NCBI RefSeq assembly: GCF_001895205.1
Contig: NZ_BDJF01000025.1
Span: 124,001 to 188,000 of the forward strand
Direction of reading: 5' to 3'
Origin: Vibrio injensis
GTDB lineage: Bacteria; Pseudomonadota; Gammaproteobacteria; Enterobacterales; Vibrionaceae
DNA: 64,000 nucleotides
Positions 43,591-52,982 of this stretch are shown in pieces. Below the pieces are notes generated by a model. That model worked only from the letters and a program-made list of their open reading frames with translations, ran no database searches and was not told the DNA's origin. A program made the position numbers and the translations under genes. How positions within the stretch are numbered: the first letter of the stretch is position 1; each line of letters starts with the position of its first letter.

Positions 43591-44553
43591 TTAAAATAAC
43601 TCTTCAGCTACTTTGTACAAATCTTGGCGCACCGGACGCTTCATGGTTTCAATCGCTTCGATGATATCATGATGCACCAGCTCTTCTTTTTGGATACCCA
43701 CGCAACGACCACCATGTCCTTCTAGCAACATATGCACCGCATAGTTACCCATACGTGAAGCTAAAATACGGTCAAATGCGGTTGGTCGACCACCACGTTG
43801 AATATGCCCCAGTACCGTTGCACGCGTTTCACGACCGGTTGATTTCTCAATCTCTTTTGCCAATTGGTTAGCGTCTGTCATCAGCTCCGTTAAGGCAATG
43901 ATCGCGTGTTTTTTGCCTTTTTTGATCCCGTCTTGAATATTCGAAATCAACTGCTGCATATCCAGACCCGTTTCTGGCGTGATGATGTACTCACAACCAC
44001 CGGCAATCGCTGACATCAGGGTTAAATCACCACAGTGACGGCCCATGATTTCTACAATGGAAATACGTTGATGTGAAGAAGACGTATCACGCAAACGGTC
44101 GATCGCGTCGATAACAGTATTGATCGCCGATAAATAACCAATAGTGTAATCGGTACCCGCGATATCGTTATCGATCGTGCCTGGTAAACCAATGCAAGGG
44201 AAACCCATTTCAGTCAGTTTTTTTGCGCCCATGTAAGAACCATCACCACCGATCACGACTAAAGCATCGATATTATGCTGCTTTAAATTCTCAATCGCTT
44301 TTAGACGTACTTCTTCATTACGAAACTCAGGGAAACGAGCTGAGCCTAACATAGTCCCGCCTTTGTTGATCACATCCGAAACACTGTAGCGATCCAGTTG
44401 CTTAATATTCCCTTCGTAGAGTCCAAGATAACCATCATAGATACCATAGACACCTAAACCTTCACCTAATGCAGTACGAACAACGCCACGAATCGCTGCG
44501 TTCATGCCGGGCGCATCACCACCACTTGTCAAAACACCGATATTTTTAATCAT
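43591..44553 (-). CDS. pfkA: ATP-dependent 6-phosphofructokinase
   Basis: Committed step of glycolysis. 320 residues, the E. coli length, from [20 protein letters not shown] (ATP loop). [12 protein letters not shown] near residue 103, catalytic [16 protein letters not shown] near residue 124 and [10 protein letters not shown] near residue 170 are visible. A GTG two codons upstream is possible, but gagg is better spaced for the ATG. The 251-base gap between it and fieF shows no gene. Confidence 0.97.
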   Translation of the reverse strand: MIKNIGVLTSGGDAPGMNAAIRGVVRTALGEGLGVYGIYDGYLGLYEGNIKQLDRYSVSDVINKGGTMLGSARFPEFRNEEVRLKAIENLKQHNIDALVVIGGDGSYMGAKKLTEMGFPCIGLPGTIDNDIAGTDYTIGYLSAINTVIDAIDRLRDTSSSHQRISIVEIMGRHCGDLTLMSAIAGGCEYIITPETGLDMQQLISNIQDGIKKGKKHAIIALTELMTDANQLAKEIEKSTGRETRATVLGHIQRGGRPTAFDRILASRMGNYAVHMLLEGHGGRCVGIQKEELVHHDIIEAIETMKRPVRQDLYKVAEELF

Positions 44554-44804
44554 GCTCACCCTCGATTTTTTGAGAATTCAAAACTCATTTTTAGTCGTGC
44601 TCATTCAGACCAAACAAGCAACAAAATTGTGCGATATGTTACCTCGCCCGATAAGGAATACTACTGTTATTTGAGCGTTTTTTTGTAACTTTATTACTTA
44701 TGTAAGAGTATTACAGCTTTATCCTATCGCTTCGTTGATTCATATCAGAATACTGTTTTTTAATTAAACTGACTGAAATATAGTCAAGTTGAGCGCTCTT
44801 TGCC

Positions 44805-45713
44805 TTACCACGTCGATAATTTTTGTTTACGTTCCACGTTAAACACGACAGAGTAAGGATCTTGGTGAATAATCACATCCGCACCGGGAAATAGGTGGCG
44901 TAATTTTTCCTCAACTTGATCAGAAATGCGATGGGCTTCAATAAGCGGAATATGATCATCTAATTCGAGATGCAATTGAATGAATCTGACTGGTCCAGCC
45001 ATGCGCGTTCGCAATTGATGAACCCCTAACACACCATTGACCGACAAACAGGTGGATCGGATCTGGGCTAATTCGTCATCAGGAAGCTTTCTATCCATCA
45101 GTGTTTGCACCGCCTGATAAGCCATGCCAATGGCACTATATAAAATGTATACGCCTATCCCAATAGCAAAAATCGCATCGGCTTGTTTAAAACCCAACCA
45201 ACTCAAACCCAGAGCCAAAATAATCGCCGCATTCATATATAAATCAGTTTGGTAATGCAAAGAATCGGCGGCAATCGCTTGGCTGTTGGTTTTTTTGACC
45301 ACATAACGCTGAAACGAGACTAAGCCAAAGGTCACCAATAAAGCAAATACACTGACATAAATGCCATATTCTGGCGATTGGAGTTCGTGAGGACGGAAAA
45401 AACGCTCAACCCCATTGAGGAGTAAGAAACACGCTGAACCGGAGATAAACATCGCTTGCGCTAAGGCCGCTAAAGATTCGGCCTTACCATGACCAAAGGT
45501 ATGTTCTCGATCGGCTGGTTGCAGGGCATAACGTATGACAATTAAATTGACCACAGAGGCGGCAATGTCGAGTAAAGAATCCACCACTGAAGCAAGTAGA
45601 CTGACCGACCCAGTCATCCACCACGCGGCTATTTTAACCACTAATAAACCACTGGCCACAATGGTGGCGGTCCATGCAGCCAGTGTTACTAAGCGAGCGT
45701 ACTCTTGTTTCAT
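44805..45713 (-). CDS. fieF: Cation-efflux transporter FieF (CDF family)
   Basis: Proton-coupled exporter of Fe(II)/Zn(II) in the inner membrane. 302 residues from [14 protein letters not shown]; six membrane helices, metal site residues in [19 protein letters not shown] near residue 37 (D-x3-D) and [17 protein letters not shown] near residue 146 (H/D-x3-D), and a cytosolic C-terminal domain from about 210. Order cpxP-fieF-pfkA matches E. coli. Confidence 0.93.
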   Translation of the reverse strand: MKQEYARLVTLAAWTATIVASGLLVVKIAAWWMTGSVSLLASVVDSLLDIAASVVNLIVIRYALQPADREHTFGHGKAESLAALAQAMFISGSACFLLLNGVERFFRPHELQSPEYGIYVSVFALLVTFGLVSFQRYVVKKTNSQAIAADSLHYQTDLYMNAAIILALGLSWLGFKQADAIFAIGIGVYILYSAIGMAYQAVQTLMDRKLPDDELAQIRSTCLSVNGVLGVHQLRTRMAGPVRFIQLHLELDDHIPLIEAHRISDQVEEKLRHLFPGADVIIHQDPYSVVFNVERKQKLSTW

Positions 45714-45886
45714 TATTGTCCACCGAAACTCAATAAACCCATGCACATGATATATTCTGAATGCTGAGTGATAAAGTGGCCTACCCTTGCCTGGTTATTT
45801 TGCAACACAAGGAGTGAAATTAACCACCCTACACCAGCACATCGATTGCATCAAGTTAGCAGAGTAACCGCTGTGGTGGAGTTTAT

Positions 45887-46405
45887 TTAAGCTCGGCCTT
45901 TCCCTTTCGCGCCATCTTTAGGTCCACGTGGCTCACCACCTTCTCGACGATGCTTTTCCATACACTCTTGCTGTAAAGTCTGTAGCTGGGTCTTTTGCTC
46001 ATCGGTCAAAATACTCATCATTTGATGACGCTTCTCCAACATATTTACTCGGCGTTCTACCTGTTTATCGACCATCTGTTTAGCCAGATCGTTAGCCGCA
46101 GCGCGATCAAAATCCGCGGAGAGCATTAACGCTCGCTCTTGTTCACGCAAGGTACTCATTTCATCACGCGAGCCACGACCACGCTGATCTTGCATGGCTT
46201 GGCGATGTGCTTCGCGCAAGACTTTTAGCTGGCTCTGCTGTTCTGTGGTTAAGTTCAGTTGACTGACGATACCTCTTTCACTGTGTAAACCACATCTTTG
46301 ATGCTCAGTATGCTTGCCCTTACCATAAGCCAAGGCTCCGGCACTACCGAGGGCCAAAGGTAAAGCGACTGCAGCGAGAATCATTTTCTTAGTCATATTC
46401 ATCAT
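45887..46405 (-). CDS. cpxP: Periplasmic CpxP/Spy-family stress protein
   Basis: Periplasmic helper that inhibits CpxA and binds misfolded proteins. 172 residues with a Sec signal peptide (about 1-27, KKMILAAVALPLALGSAGAL, cut near AYG) and the two LTxxQ repeats, LNLTTEQQSQLK near residue 51 and ILTDEQKTQLQ near residue 131. C-terminus is very charged (REGGEPRGPKDGAKGKGRA). Divergent from cpxRA with a perfect CpxR box between. Confidence 0.9.
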   Translation of the reverse strand: MMNMTKKMILAAVALPLALGSAGALAYGKGKHTEHQRCGLHSERGIVSQLNLTTEQQSQLKVLREAHRQAMQDQRGRGSRDEMSTLREQERALMLSADFDRAAANDLAKQMVDKQVERRVNMLEKRHQMMSILTDEQKTQLQTLQQECMEKHRREGGEPRGPKDGAKGKGRA

Positions 46406-46528
46406 TATTTCCTCTCAATAGTTATCGTTGATAAGCTTAGCCTTCCAAGCTTGCTACGATGGGAGAACTGCCCAAGCAGCACTTAATCAAACAATACAAG
46501 TTGACGAGTAAAGTGGCGTGTAGAGAGC

Positions 46529-46543
46529 GTAAAGAATCGTAAA
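46529..46543. promoter_or_regulatory. CpxR box between cpxP and cpxR
   Basis: GTAAA-N5-GTAAA, a perfect match to the CpxR consensus; a further GTAAA half-site lies at 46508-46512. Located about 87 bases before cpxR and 124 before cpxP, so it can serve induction of cpxP and autoregulation of cpxRA. Confidence 0.88.
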
Positions 46544-46629
46544 TAGTCACAAATACCCCATTATCTCCGCCCATTTCGCAGTAAACTATCCTCATCCAGC
46601 AAGAAAGTAATATCGGTAACGAGGCAGCA

Positions 46630-47316
46630 ATGGCACATATTCTTCTGATCGACGATGACACCGAACTCACCAATCTACTCAAAGAAGTCCTCAGTTATGA
46701 GGGGTTTGACGTCTCTGAAGCCAATGACGGTCAATCCGGTTTGGCGGCGCTTAACGATGAGATTGATCTGATTTTATTGGATGTCATGATGCCTAAACTC
46801 AATGGTATGGAAACATTGAAGAAACTGCGTGAAAACTGGGCGACTCCGGTCCTGATGTTAACCGCAAAAGGCGAAGAAATTGATCGTGTGATCGGTCTAG
46901 AATTGGGAGCCGATGATTACCTTCCCAAACCATTTAGTGATCGCGAATTGCTCGCTAGAATTCGAGCGATTTTACGCCGCACGCAGCATCAACCCGTGCA
47001 TAAATCCTCCGATGTGATTGAGTGTCAAGACATTCAAGTTTATCCCGGCAAACAAGAAGCCTACTGCCAAGGCCAACTGCTCGACTTAACCACTACTGAA
47101 TTTGCCCTATTAGGCCATTTTGCCCAAAATCCAGGAGAAACCCTCACTAAAGAAATGCTCAGCTTGGATGTGTTAGGCAAACGACTGGCCGCTTTTGACC
47201 GAGCGATTGATATGCATGTCTCGAATTTGCGCAAAAAATTACCAGAACGACTCGATGGTAAACCTCGAATCAAAACCTTGCGTGGTCGTGGCTACTTAAT
47301 GGTGGCGGAAGAATAA
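46630..47316 (+). CDS. cpxR: Response regulator CpxR
   Basis: OmpR-family DNA-binding response regulator of envelope stress. 228 residues: receiver domain with acidic pocket DDD at residues 8-10, phospho-acceptor Asp51 in LILLDVMMPKL, switch Lys in YLPKPFSDREL; winged-helix domain from about 128 with RAIDMHVSNLRKKL. Its stop overlaps the cpxA start by one base. Confidence 0.96.
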   Translation: MAHILLIDDDTELTNLLKEVLSYEGFDVSEANDGQSGLAALNDEIDLILLDVMMPKLNGMETLKKLRENWATPVLMLTAKGEEIDRVIGLELGADDYLPKPFSDRELLARIRAILRRTQHQPVHKSSDVIECQDIQVYPGKQEAYCQGQLLDLTTTEFALLGHFAQNPGETLTKEMLSLDVLGKRLAAFDRAIDMHVSNLRKKLPERLDGKPRIKTLRGRGYLMVAEE

Positions 47317-48695
47317 TGCGCTTACCCAAACTCAATAGTCTTTATGGCCGTATCTTTGCCATTTTCTGGCTAACCATGTTATTGGTGGTGATCGCGGTGT
47401 TATCTTTACCGCATCTTGATCCGCGTAAATCACGAGATATTCCTTCCGAAAGTTTACAACGGATGCGCGAATATCAGCAAATCTTGGAAAAACGCTTTAT
47501 CCGACAGGATGACCTTTCGCGGATCATTACCGAACTAGAATCAGGCAGTCACCATAGTTCGCGACCGCGCTTTTTTGTTACCGATCAAGACGGTAATATC
47601 CTCACCACAAAACGGCATGAAAATTTTCAATTAAAGGCATTAAAAAACTTTACCACCAGTATTGAGTCTGTAGATAAACCGCAACAACGTTTGTATGGTC
47701 GCTATATGATCGCTGGCCCAGTCGCTATTCAATTAGCAGAGCAGAATCTATTACTGTATATGGGGATGCGTTGGGATCAACCTCCGCCATTTCTACTAAG
47801 ACTATTTGATAAACCGCTGCATCTGCTGTTGTCGGTTATGCTCGTCAGTACTCCTCTACTACTTTGGCTCGCTTGGGCATTAAGTCAACCAGCCCAAAGA
47901 CTCGCACTCGCCGCTCAGCGTGTTGCTCGAGGTGAATTTGTCGTGGACCCCGCTCTGGAAAAAGGCACCACAGAATTTCGTCAAGCCGGGCGCAGTTTCA
48001 ATCGAATGGTGCAAGCCGTTAACCAAATGATTTCCGGTCAACAGCGCTTGCTATCCGATATCTCCCATGAGTTACGTTCACCGCTAACTCGTCTAAGAAT
48101 GGCCAATGCTTTAGCCAGTCGTAAACAAGGAAACAGTAAAGAGCTAGAAAGAATCGATACTGAAGCGCAACGTTTAGAACGCATGATCGGTGAACTACTT
48201 GAGCTGTCTCGCATGCAGACCAATAGTCATTTAAGTCGCGAGATACAACCGTTGTCTAGCTTATGGGAAGCGTTACTCGATGATGCACAGTTTGAGGCCG
48301 AGCAAATGCAAAAACAGCTGCTCCTCGACCCGATTCCTGATCAATACATTTCAGGTAATCCACAATTATTGATGAGTGCATTAGAAAATGTCGTCCGCAA
48401 TGCGATTAACTACAGTCAAGATCGGATTCAAGTTAGCTTTCGTTGTGTGGCACAACAAATCATCATCACTATTGAAGATAACGGACCAGGCGTCCCAGAT
48501 AATGAACTGAGTGAAATTTTTCGACCATTTTATCGTGTATCGACCGCAAGAGACAGAGACAGCGGAGGGACAGGGCTAGGGTTAGCGATAACGGAGAGTG
48601 CAATCCGTCAACATAGTGGTCAGGTTAACGCAAGCCGAAGCGATCTTGGCGGATTAAAAGTGCAAATCACCCTACCGCTTCACCGTGATCAATAA
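47316..48695 (+). CDS. cpxA: Sensor histidine kinase CpxA
   Basis: Inner-membrane sensor of envelope stress that phosphorylates CpxR. 459 residues: first membrane helix about 9-30, periplasmic domain to about 165, second helix about 168-190, HAMP segment AQRLALAAQRVARGEF, dimerisation helix with phospho-acceptor His in SDISHELRSPLTRLRMANA, then ATPase boxes N (NVVRNAINYS), G1 (IEDNGPGVPD), F and G2 (GGTGLGLAI). Translationally coupled to cpxR. Confidence 0.96.
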   Translation: MRLPKLNSLYGRIFAIFWLTMLLVVIAVLSLPHLDPRKSRDIPSESLQRMREYQQILEKRFIRQDDLSRIITELESGSHHSSRPRFFVTDQDGNILTTKRHENFQLKALKNFTTSIESVDKPQQRLYGRYMIAGPVAIQLAEQNLLLYMGMRWDQPPPFLLRLFDKPLHLLLSVMLVSTPLLLWLAWALSQPAQRLALAAQRVARGEFVVDPALEKGTTEFRQAGRSFNRMVQAVNQMISGQQRLLSDISHELRSPLTRLRMANALASRKQGNSKELERIDTEAQRLERMIGELLELSRMQTNSHLSREIQPLSSLWEALLDDAQFEAEQMQKQLLLDPIPDQYISGNPQLLMSALENVVRNAINYSQDRIQVSFRCVAQQIIITIEDNGPGVPDNELSEIFRPFYRVSTARDRDSGGTGLGLAITESAIRQHSGQVNASRSDLGGLKVQITLPLHRDQ

Positions 48696-48778
48696 GCGAT
48701 AGAGCGAATTGATAAGATCAACATCTGACGTTCGGTACAGTATACTAACGGGCTCTATTAATAAGGAAAAGCTCAACC

Positions 48779-49252
48779 ATGTTTGACATCGCCCTCTATG
48801 AACCTGAAATCGCCCCTAATACGGGAAACATTATTCGCTTATCCGCTAATTGTGGTGCGCACTTACACCTCATAGAACCGTTAGGATTTGATTTTGAAGA
48901 AAAAAAGTTACGTCGAGCGGGGTTAGATTATCATGACCTTACTCGAGTCACTCGCCACCAAAATTATCAAGCGTTTCTCGATTACTTAACGGCTCGTGGT
49001 GAATTTCGACTGTTCGCCTGTACCACAAAAACCACAGGTCATCACGTTGATGCTCGGTTTCAAGCTGGGGATGTATTGTTGTTTGGTCCAGAGACTCGTG
49101 GTTTGCCCGCCGAGCTCATTCAAAGCTTACCGATGAGCCAACGCATTCGGATCCCAATGATGCCAGATGCCCGAAGCCTCAACTTATCCAATGCCGTCGC
49201 CATCATCGCTTTTGAAGCATGGCGCCAATTGGGTTTTTCTGGCGCTCAATAG
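48779..49252 (+). CDS. trmL: tRNA (cytidine/uridine-2'-O)-methyltransferase TrmL
   Basis: SPOUT-knot methylase for the wobble base of tRNA-Leu. 157 residues; [20 protein letters not shown] near residue 6, [14 protein letters not shown] near residue 101 and [19 protein letters not shown] near residue 123 are the family motifs forming the knot and SAM site. Confidence 0.94.
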   Translation: MFDIALYEPEIAPNTGNIIRLSANCGAHLHLIEPLGFDFEEKKLRRAGLDYHDLTRVTRHQNYQAFLDYLTARGEFRLFACTTKTTGHHVDARFQAGDVLLFGPETRGLPAELIQSLPMSQRIRIPMMPDARSLNLSNAVAIIAFEAWRQLGFSGAQ

Positions 49253-49394
49253 GCGGTTCACGTCTAACTTGCGACAAAACGATCATAGTTAACGAGTTTC
49301 CCTTACGTAGCTTGATACGACTCATTCGGCTCAAGCTTCAATAATACGATAAGAGAAAAACTGAATACGCTTAGAAGACAATAATGACAGACAG

Positions 49395-49419
49395 CAAAAA
49401 GGCCGCCTAGGCGACCTTT
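49395..49419 (-). terminator. Intrinsic terminator after the cold-shock gene
   Basis: On the minus strand aaaggtcgcc/ggcggccttt stem (one non-Watson-Crick pair) followed by ttt, 27 bases past the stop. Confidence 0.8.
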
Positions 49420-49445
49420 GTATAATCTGATTAAGTATCAGTTAA

Positions 49446-49658
49446 TTATAGAGTTACAACTTGAGCAGCTTGTAAACCTTTTTGACCGTTTTCAACGATG
49501 AATGATACTTTTTGGCCTTCAGTCAAAGTTTTGAAACCTTCAGAAGCGATTGCGTTGAAATGTACGAATACATCAGCGCCGCCGTTGTCTTGAGATAGGA
49601 AACCAAAACCTTTAGTTTCGTTGAACCACTTTACTGTACCAGTTGCTTTGTTAGACAT
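49446..49658 (-). CDS. CspA-family cold-shock protein
   Basis: Single cold-shock domain of 70 residues; RNP1 is [10 protein letters not shown] near residue 16 and RNP2 DVFVHFNAI near residue 29, so it should bind single-stranded RNA. The family has many paralogues, so the exact member is not named. A gene-free leader of about 264 bases (49659-49922) separates it from fxsA and probably includes a long 5' untranslated region as in cspA. Confidence 0.95.
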   Translation of the reverse strand: MSNKATGTVKWFNETKGFGFLSQDNGGADVFVHFNAIASEGFKTLTEGQKVSFIVENGQKGLQAAQVVTL

Positions 49659-49922
49659 AATTTGTCCCTTATATAGAAATTCATAGGATTGCTGCGCACT
49701 TGCGCAAGGTGCTAAAGCATGAATTATTTAATGTAGCTAATCATGTAAGGGAAATATTAGGATAACAACTTTTACGATGGGATTCTAAGAATTTACTTTT
49801 ACTTTTGATTTTCATTAATAACTCTTAACTATAGAGCCAGATAACTATAAGGCTTTCACTCTTATTAAGCAAACGTTTTATTCAAAAATAACCAAATAAA
49901 CTCAAATCTCCGAATAGAACAA

Positions 49923-50417
49923 TCAATTGAGTCGATTCGAGTCGTCCCGCCGATGCTCCTTTTGCTCTTCTTTATACTCATACTCACCATCAAACGTCTC
50001 ACCCTCAGTATTAGGTCGAGATTGTGATGATTGATGAGAGAACGAGTCAGGACCACTCATGGTATTCACAACCAAATACCCCATTAGGTAATGAGCCAAA
50101 CGCGCCCTTGGAATAGGCAGCAAAACGAGCATGCCGATTCCATCAGTAATGAATCCAGGTGTCAGTAATAAAACACCAGCGACGGCCAACAACATACCTT
50201 CGATGATTTGCTGTGCCGGCACTTCACCGCGTTGCAAACGCTGCTGGACCGACAGGAACGTCAATACACCTTGACTACGCACCAGTATCGCCCCAACCAA
50301 AGCGGTAAATAGGATTAAACCAAGCGTTGGCCATAACCCTAAAAAACCACCGAGCTGAATCAGCACCGCAATCTCAATAATTGGCAGGGCAATAAATAAA
50401 CATAATAAAATAAGCAA
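49923..50417 (-). CDS. fxsA: FxsA-family membrane protein
   Basis: A 164-residue inner-membrane protein with three to four helices in the first 115 residues (LPIIEIAVLIQLGGFLGLWP, then AGVLLLTPGFITDGIGMLVL) and a hydrophilic acidic tail. FxsA of E. coli, when overproduced, relieves exclusion of phage T7 by the F plasmid; the native role is unclear. It lies next to aspA, as in E. coli. Confidence 0.92.
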   Translation of the reverse strand: MLILLCLFIALPIIEIAVLIQLGGFLGLWPTLGLILFTALVGAILVRSQGVLTFLSVQQRLQRGEVPAQQIIEGMLLAVAGVLLLTPGFITDGIGMLVLLPIPRARLAHYLMGYLVVNTMSGPDSFSHQSSQSRPNTEGETFDGEYEYKEEQKEHRRDDSNRLN

Positions 50418-50943
50418 GCTAGCTTCTCCTTAATTTAACCTTACCTGACACACCGTCTGGAAACCTAACACCTCCACCATGTGTTGACGAGTCTATGGCA
50501 ACGACCATCCACCATCCACATTTTTCAAATTAACGTGATGCCCACGTAACTGCAACTTTGTTACGTCATCAGTCTGTCATTTATCGTCATCGACCAGACT
50601 CTCCCAACCAATCTATTCAGCTCAATCATACGGTTGCAATTACCCTTCAACTCAGAGTGAGATTACGCTGATAAATATTCTATAAAATAATTCTTATTTT
50701 CAATATGTTAACTTTCCATTAAACGAATTCGCTCAAACCATGAGATCTTAGCTAAAGATCCCGAATCTCTACGCGGCTATGCACCGGAAAGGTGATCCAG
50801 TTCCTATTTTTTATCTACTGGTCAAGTATGATTAGCCAAGAAGTCAGGACAGATTTTCCCAGCCAACCATTCTGGTGAACGGATTCTTAAGACAGAGATG
50901 GCTAAGTGTGACTAATCAGAACAATTATCTTAAGGATCCTGTG
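50418..50943 (+). other. Gene-free 526-base region upstream of aspA with a structured leader
   Basis: No gene is seen. The first half (to about 50730) is AT-rich promoter-like sequence between divergent fxsA and aspA. The last 200 bases hold several inverted repeats: gatctt/aagatc with a five-base loop (about 50743-50761), cacc/ggtg closing a ggaaa loop (about 50781-50794), and ttagcc (about 50832) complementary to ggctaa (about 50899). These could form a regulatory leader RNA of aspA; no known riboswitch class was recognised. Confidence 0.45.
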
Positions 50944-51582
50944 ATGGCTACCCTATCTGAAACCCCTATTACGAACCAAGCAACCCGTATCGAAGAAGAC
51001 CTACTCGGCGAACGCCATGTTCCTGCCGATGCTTATTATGGTATCCATACCCTGCGGGCGATAGAAAACTTCAATATTTCTAATGTTACGATCTCAGATG
51101 TCCCTGAATTTGTTCGTGGCATGGTCATGACCAAAAAAGCGGCCACACTCGCCAATAAAGAACAAGGCGTGATCCCGAAAGATGTCGCTAACTACATCAT
51201 TCAAGCCTGTGATCTGATTTTGGAAACCGGTAAGTGTATGGATCAATTCCCTTCCGACGTTTTCCAAGGTGGCGCAGGTACTTCAGTGAATATGAATACC
51301 AATGAAGTGATTGCCAACGTTGCTCTTGAGCTGATGGGTAAACAAAAAGGCGAGTACCAGTTCATTAACCCTAATGACCATGTCAACAAGAGCCAATCGA
51401 CCAACTGTGCTTATCCAACCGGATTCCGGATTGCAGTTTATAACAGCATCCTAAAACTGATTGAATCGATTGAATACATCAAAGCTGCTTTTGAGCTTAA
51501 AGCCGTTGAGTTTAAACAAATTCTCAAAATGGGTCGTACTCAGTGTGGGGGACTGTTAAGAATGAGACGGTGGGGTAGATGA
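50944..51582 (+). pseudogene. aspA: Aspartate ammonia-lyase, 5' fragment interrupted by the prophage
   Basis: Aspartase makes fumarate from aspartate and so feeds fumarate reductase in anaerobic growth. The fragment begins [20 protein letters not shown] after aaggat and follows aspartase closely for 200 codons ([20 protein letters not shown], then KMGRTQ). After MGRTQ, where relatives continue LQDAVPMTLGQEF, homology stops at 51543 and 12 foreign codons lead to a stop. The product lacks the catalytic loop region and is surely inactive; the rest of the gene should lie beyond the right end of the prophage, outside the window. Confidence 0.93.
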
Positions 51583-51734
51583 GTCAGTGGCCCAGAAGCC
51601 GCGTAGTTATTGAGTTCTGACAGTTCAGGAGTAAAACTTAATTATCGTTTAGAGTGGGACATATTGTTCATAATTATGGGGTACACCGTTAAGAAAATAC
51701 CACACAAAGCGTCTATTAACTCCCTTCAAATGAA
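51544..51734. repeat. AT-rich terminal segment of the element with repeated motifs
   Basis: Non-coding stretch from the aspA junction to the gpF stop. It begins TGTGGGGGACTG. The motifs GTTAAGAA (51555-51562 and 51688-51695) and GGGGTA (51572-51577 and 51678-51683) each occur twice, in swapped order, and ctga/tcag pairs near 51617-51628. TGTGG at the left and CCACA at about 51701-51705 are inverted. It may be the phage right end with transposase-binding sites, or a remnant of another element; I do not recognise it. Confidence 0.5.
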
Positions 51735-52982
51735 CTATAAACCACCTTTCAGAAGTTCGTAAGCTGCTGCCCAATCCTTGCTTAGTTCGTTGCCGTCGTC
51801 AATCTTTGTGATTGCGTGAGCGTTGAATGAGCGCTGGACACTCTCGCTTGGGCTGAATTCGAGTATAGCAGCATGGAACAGAAAGCGCCGCCCGCCCAGC
51901 TCGATTAACCCCAGCAGTTCCCCTACTGCTTTGTCCAGGTATATGGAGTGTGGCAGGTTGAGGGTGGTTAGCAGGTCTGCCGCTTCATCCTCGGTTATGC
52001 TGTGGCGCTGAATGGCGCTCTTTAAGGTGCGGTCGTCTATCACCACCAGAGCAGTGCGAGGCGGTACGCCGTTGCGGTCCATGCCATTCAGAACATCTGA
52101 AGTCAGGTAAGCCGCTGGCCGATATTCTCCGACGGGTTCAGACTCTCGCAGAGTGTTGCACCAACGCGCGAAATTTGACGGGCTGCCGGGTATTGGTAGA
52201 CCGTCATTCTGGGTATATTGGTGTGGCTCCAGAAAGTCGCTGAATATGTTGTTCCGTATGCGAGGCGGCAGGGTTGTCAGTTTTTCCGCGAAGGCTGACT
52301 CAGCAGCCAGCCAGGCTTTGCCCACATTATAGTCCCAGCCGACACCAATACCCTCTGGAATGTCTCCGTACACTTCGCCCGTGCGGCTGTTGACTCGCTC
52401 GGTCTTGCGTATCTGCGGGGTGTCGCTGATACGGCCACCTTGGCGCTGGACGTCTCGGTCAGAGAGGGTGCGAACACTGCACCGGCAGCCATAGTCATTT
52501 GGCGGGTAGTGCGTGTTCCAGAATGGATCATCTATTGGCAGAATCAGCCGGTCCCAGGCGGCGTGCTGAGGGCGCACCCTGTCGTCGCCAACAGTCAGAT
52601 ATTGTAGGTATGGGCGGCGGGTTTTTGTCTCTTGCATTTGCGACCAGCGGCCAGCCATTTGAGCACTGCGCAAATTGTTGTCATAGATAACGCGAGTGCG
52701 CCACCCTTGCTCACCTCTATAGCTCCAGCCGTGCTCCTGAACAATACTGTCAAAACGGCGGCGAAACTCGCTGATACCTTCTCCTGCTTCAAGGGCTTCG
52801 GTGATGGCGTCGTGAAAGTCCCTTAGTAAGTCAGCCTTTGTTGCTCCAGCAATGGCGAACCCTTTGGCATGAATGTCACCCAGAAAGTCGTCCCAGCGCT
52901 CGGTTGGAATGCGCAGCTTGCCGCGCAGGTTTTCTATGGCACGGGTATTTGGAAGGCTGACCGCCTCAGTCTCCACCGGCAT
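51735..52982 (-). CDS. Phage gpF-like minor head (head morphogenesis) protein
   Basis: A 415-residue protein of the Mu gpF / SPP1 gp7 family, a minor capsid protein bound near the portal. Residues 90-170 show the family signature: VIYDNNLRSAQMAGRWSQMQ, YLTVGDDRVRPQHAAWD and HYPPNDYGCRCSVRTLSD. After a variable middle, the C-terminal 110 residues (from about VVIDDRTLKSAIQRHSITED) look like the small nuclease-type domains often attached to gpF proteins; that is inference. It overlaps the portal gene by 17 bases and is the last gene before the junction. Intact stop. Confidence 0.85.
   Translation of the reverse strand: MPVETEAVSLPNTRAIENLRGKLRIPTERWDDFLGDIHAKGFAIAGATKADLLRDFHDAITEALEAGEGISEFRRRFDSIVQEHGWSYRGEQGWRTRVIYDNNLRSAQMAGRWSQMQETKTRRPYLQYLTVGDDRVRPQHAAWDRLILPIDDPFWNTHYPPNDYGCRCSVRTLSDRDVQRQGGRISDTPQIRKTERVNSRTGEVYGDIPEGIGVGWDYNVGKAWLAAESAFAEKLTTLPPRIRNNIFSDFLEPHQYTQNDGLPIPGSPSNFARWCNTLRESEPVGEYRPAAYLTSDVLNGMDRNGVPPRTALVVIDDRTLKSAIQRHSITEDEAADLLTTLNLPHSIYLDKAVGELLGLIELGGRRFLFHAAILEFSPSESVQRSFNAHAITKIDDGNELSKDWAAAYELLKGGL

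Noticed and set aside
45714..45886. A CpxQ-like small RNA at the 3' end of cpxP
   Set aside because: CpxQ is made from the cpxP 3' end in E. coli, but no strong terminator hairpin with T-run is seen here.
50800..50880. Cobalamin riboswitch before aspA
   Set aside because: Only a partial B12-box-like stretch is present; the other conserved loops are missing and aspartase is not a known B12-regulated gene.
51544..51560. Similarity of TGTGGGGGAC to the Tn7 end TGTGGGCGGACA
   Set aside because: The match is short, the rest of the Tn7 end repeats is absent and no TnsA-E-type genes are present; the transposition genes are of MuA/MuB type.
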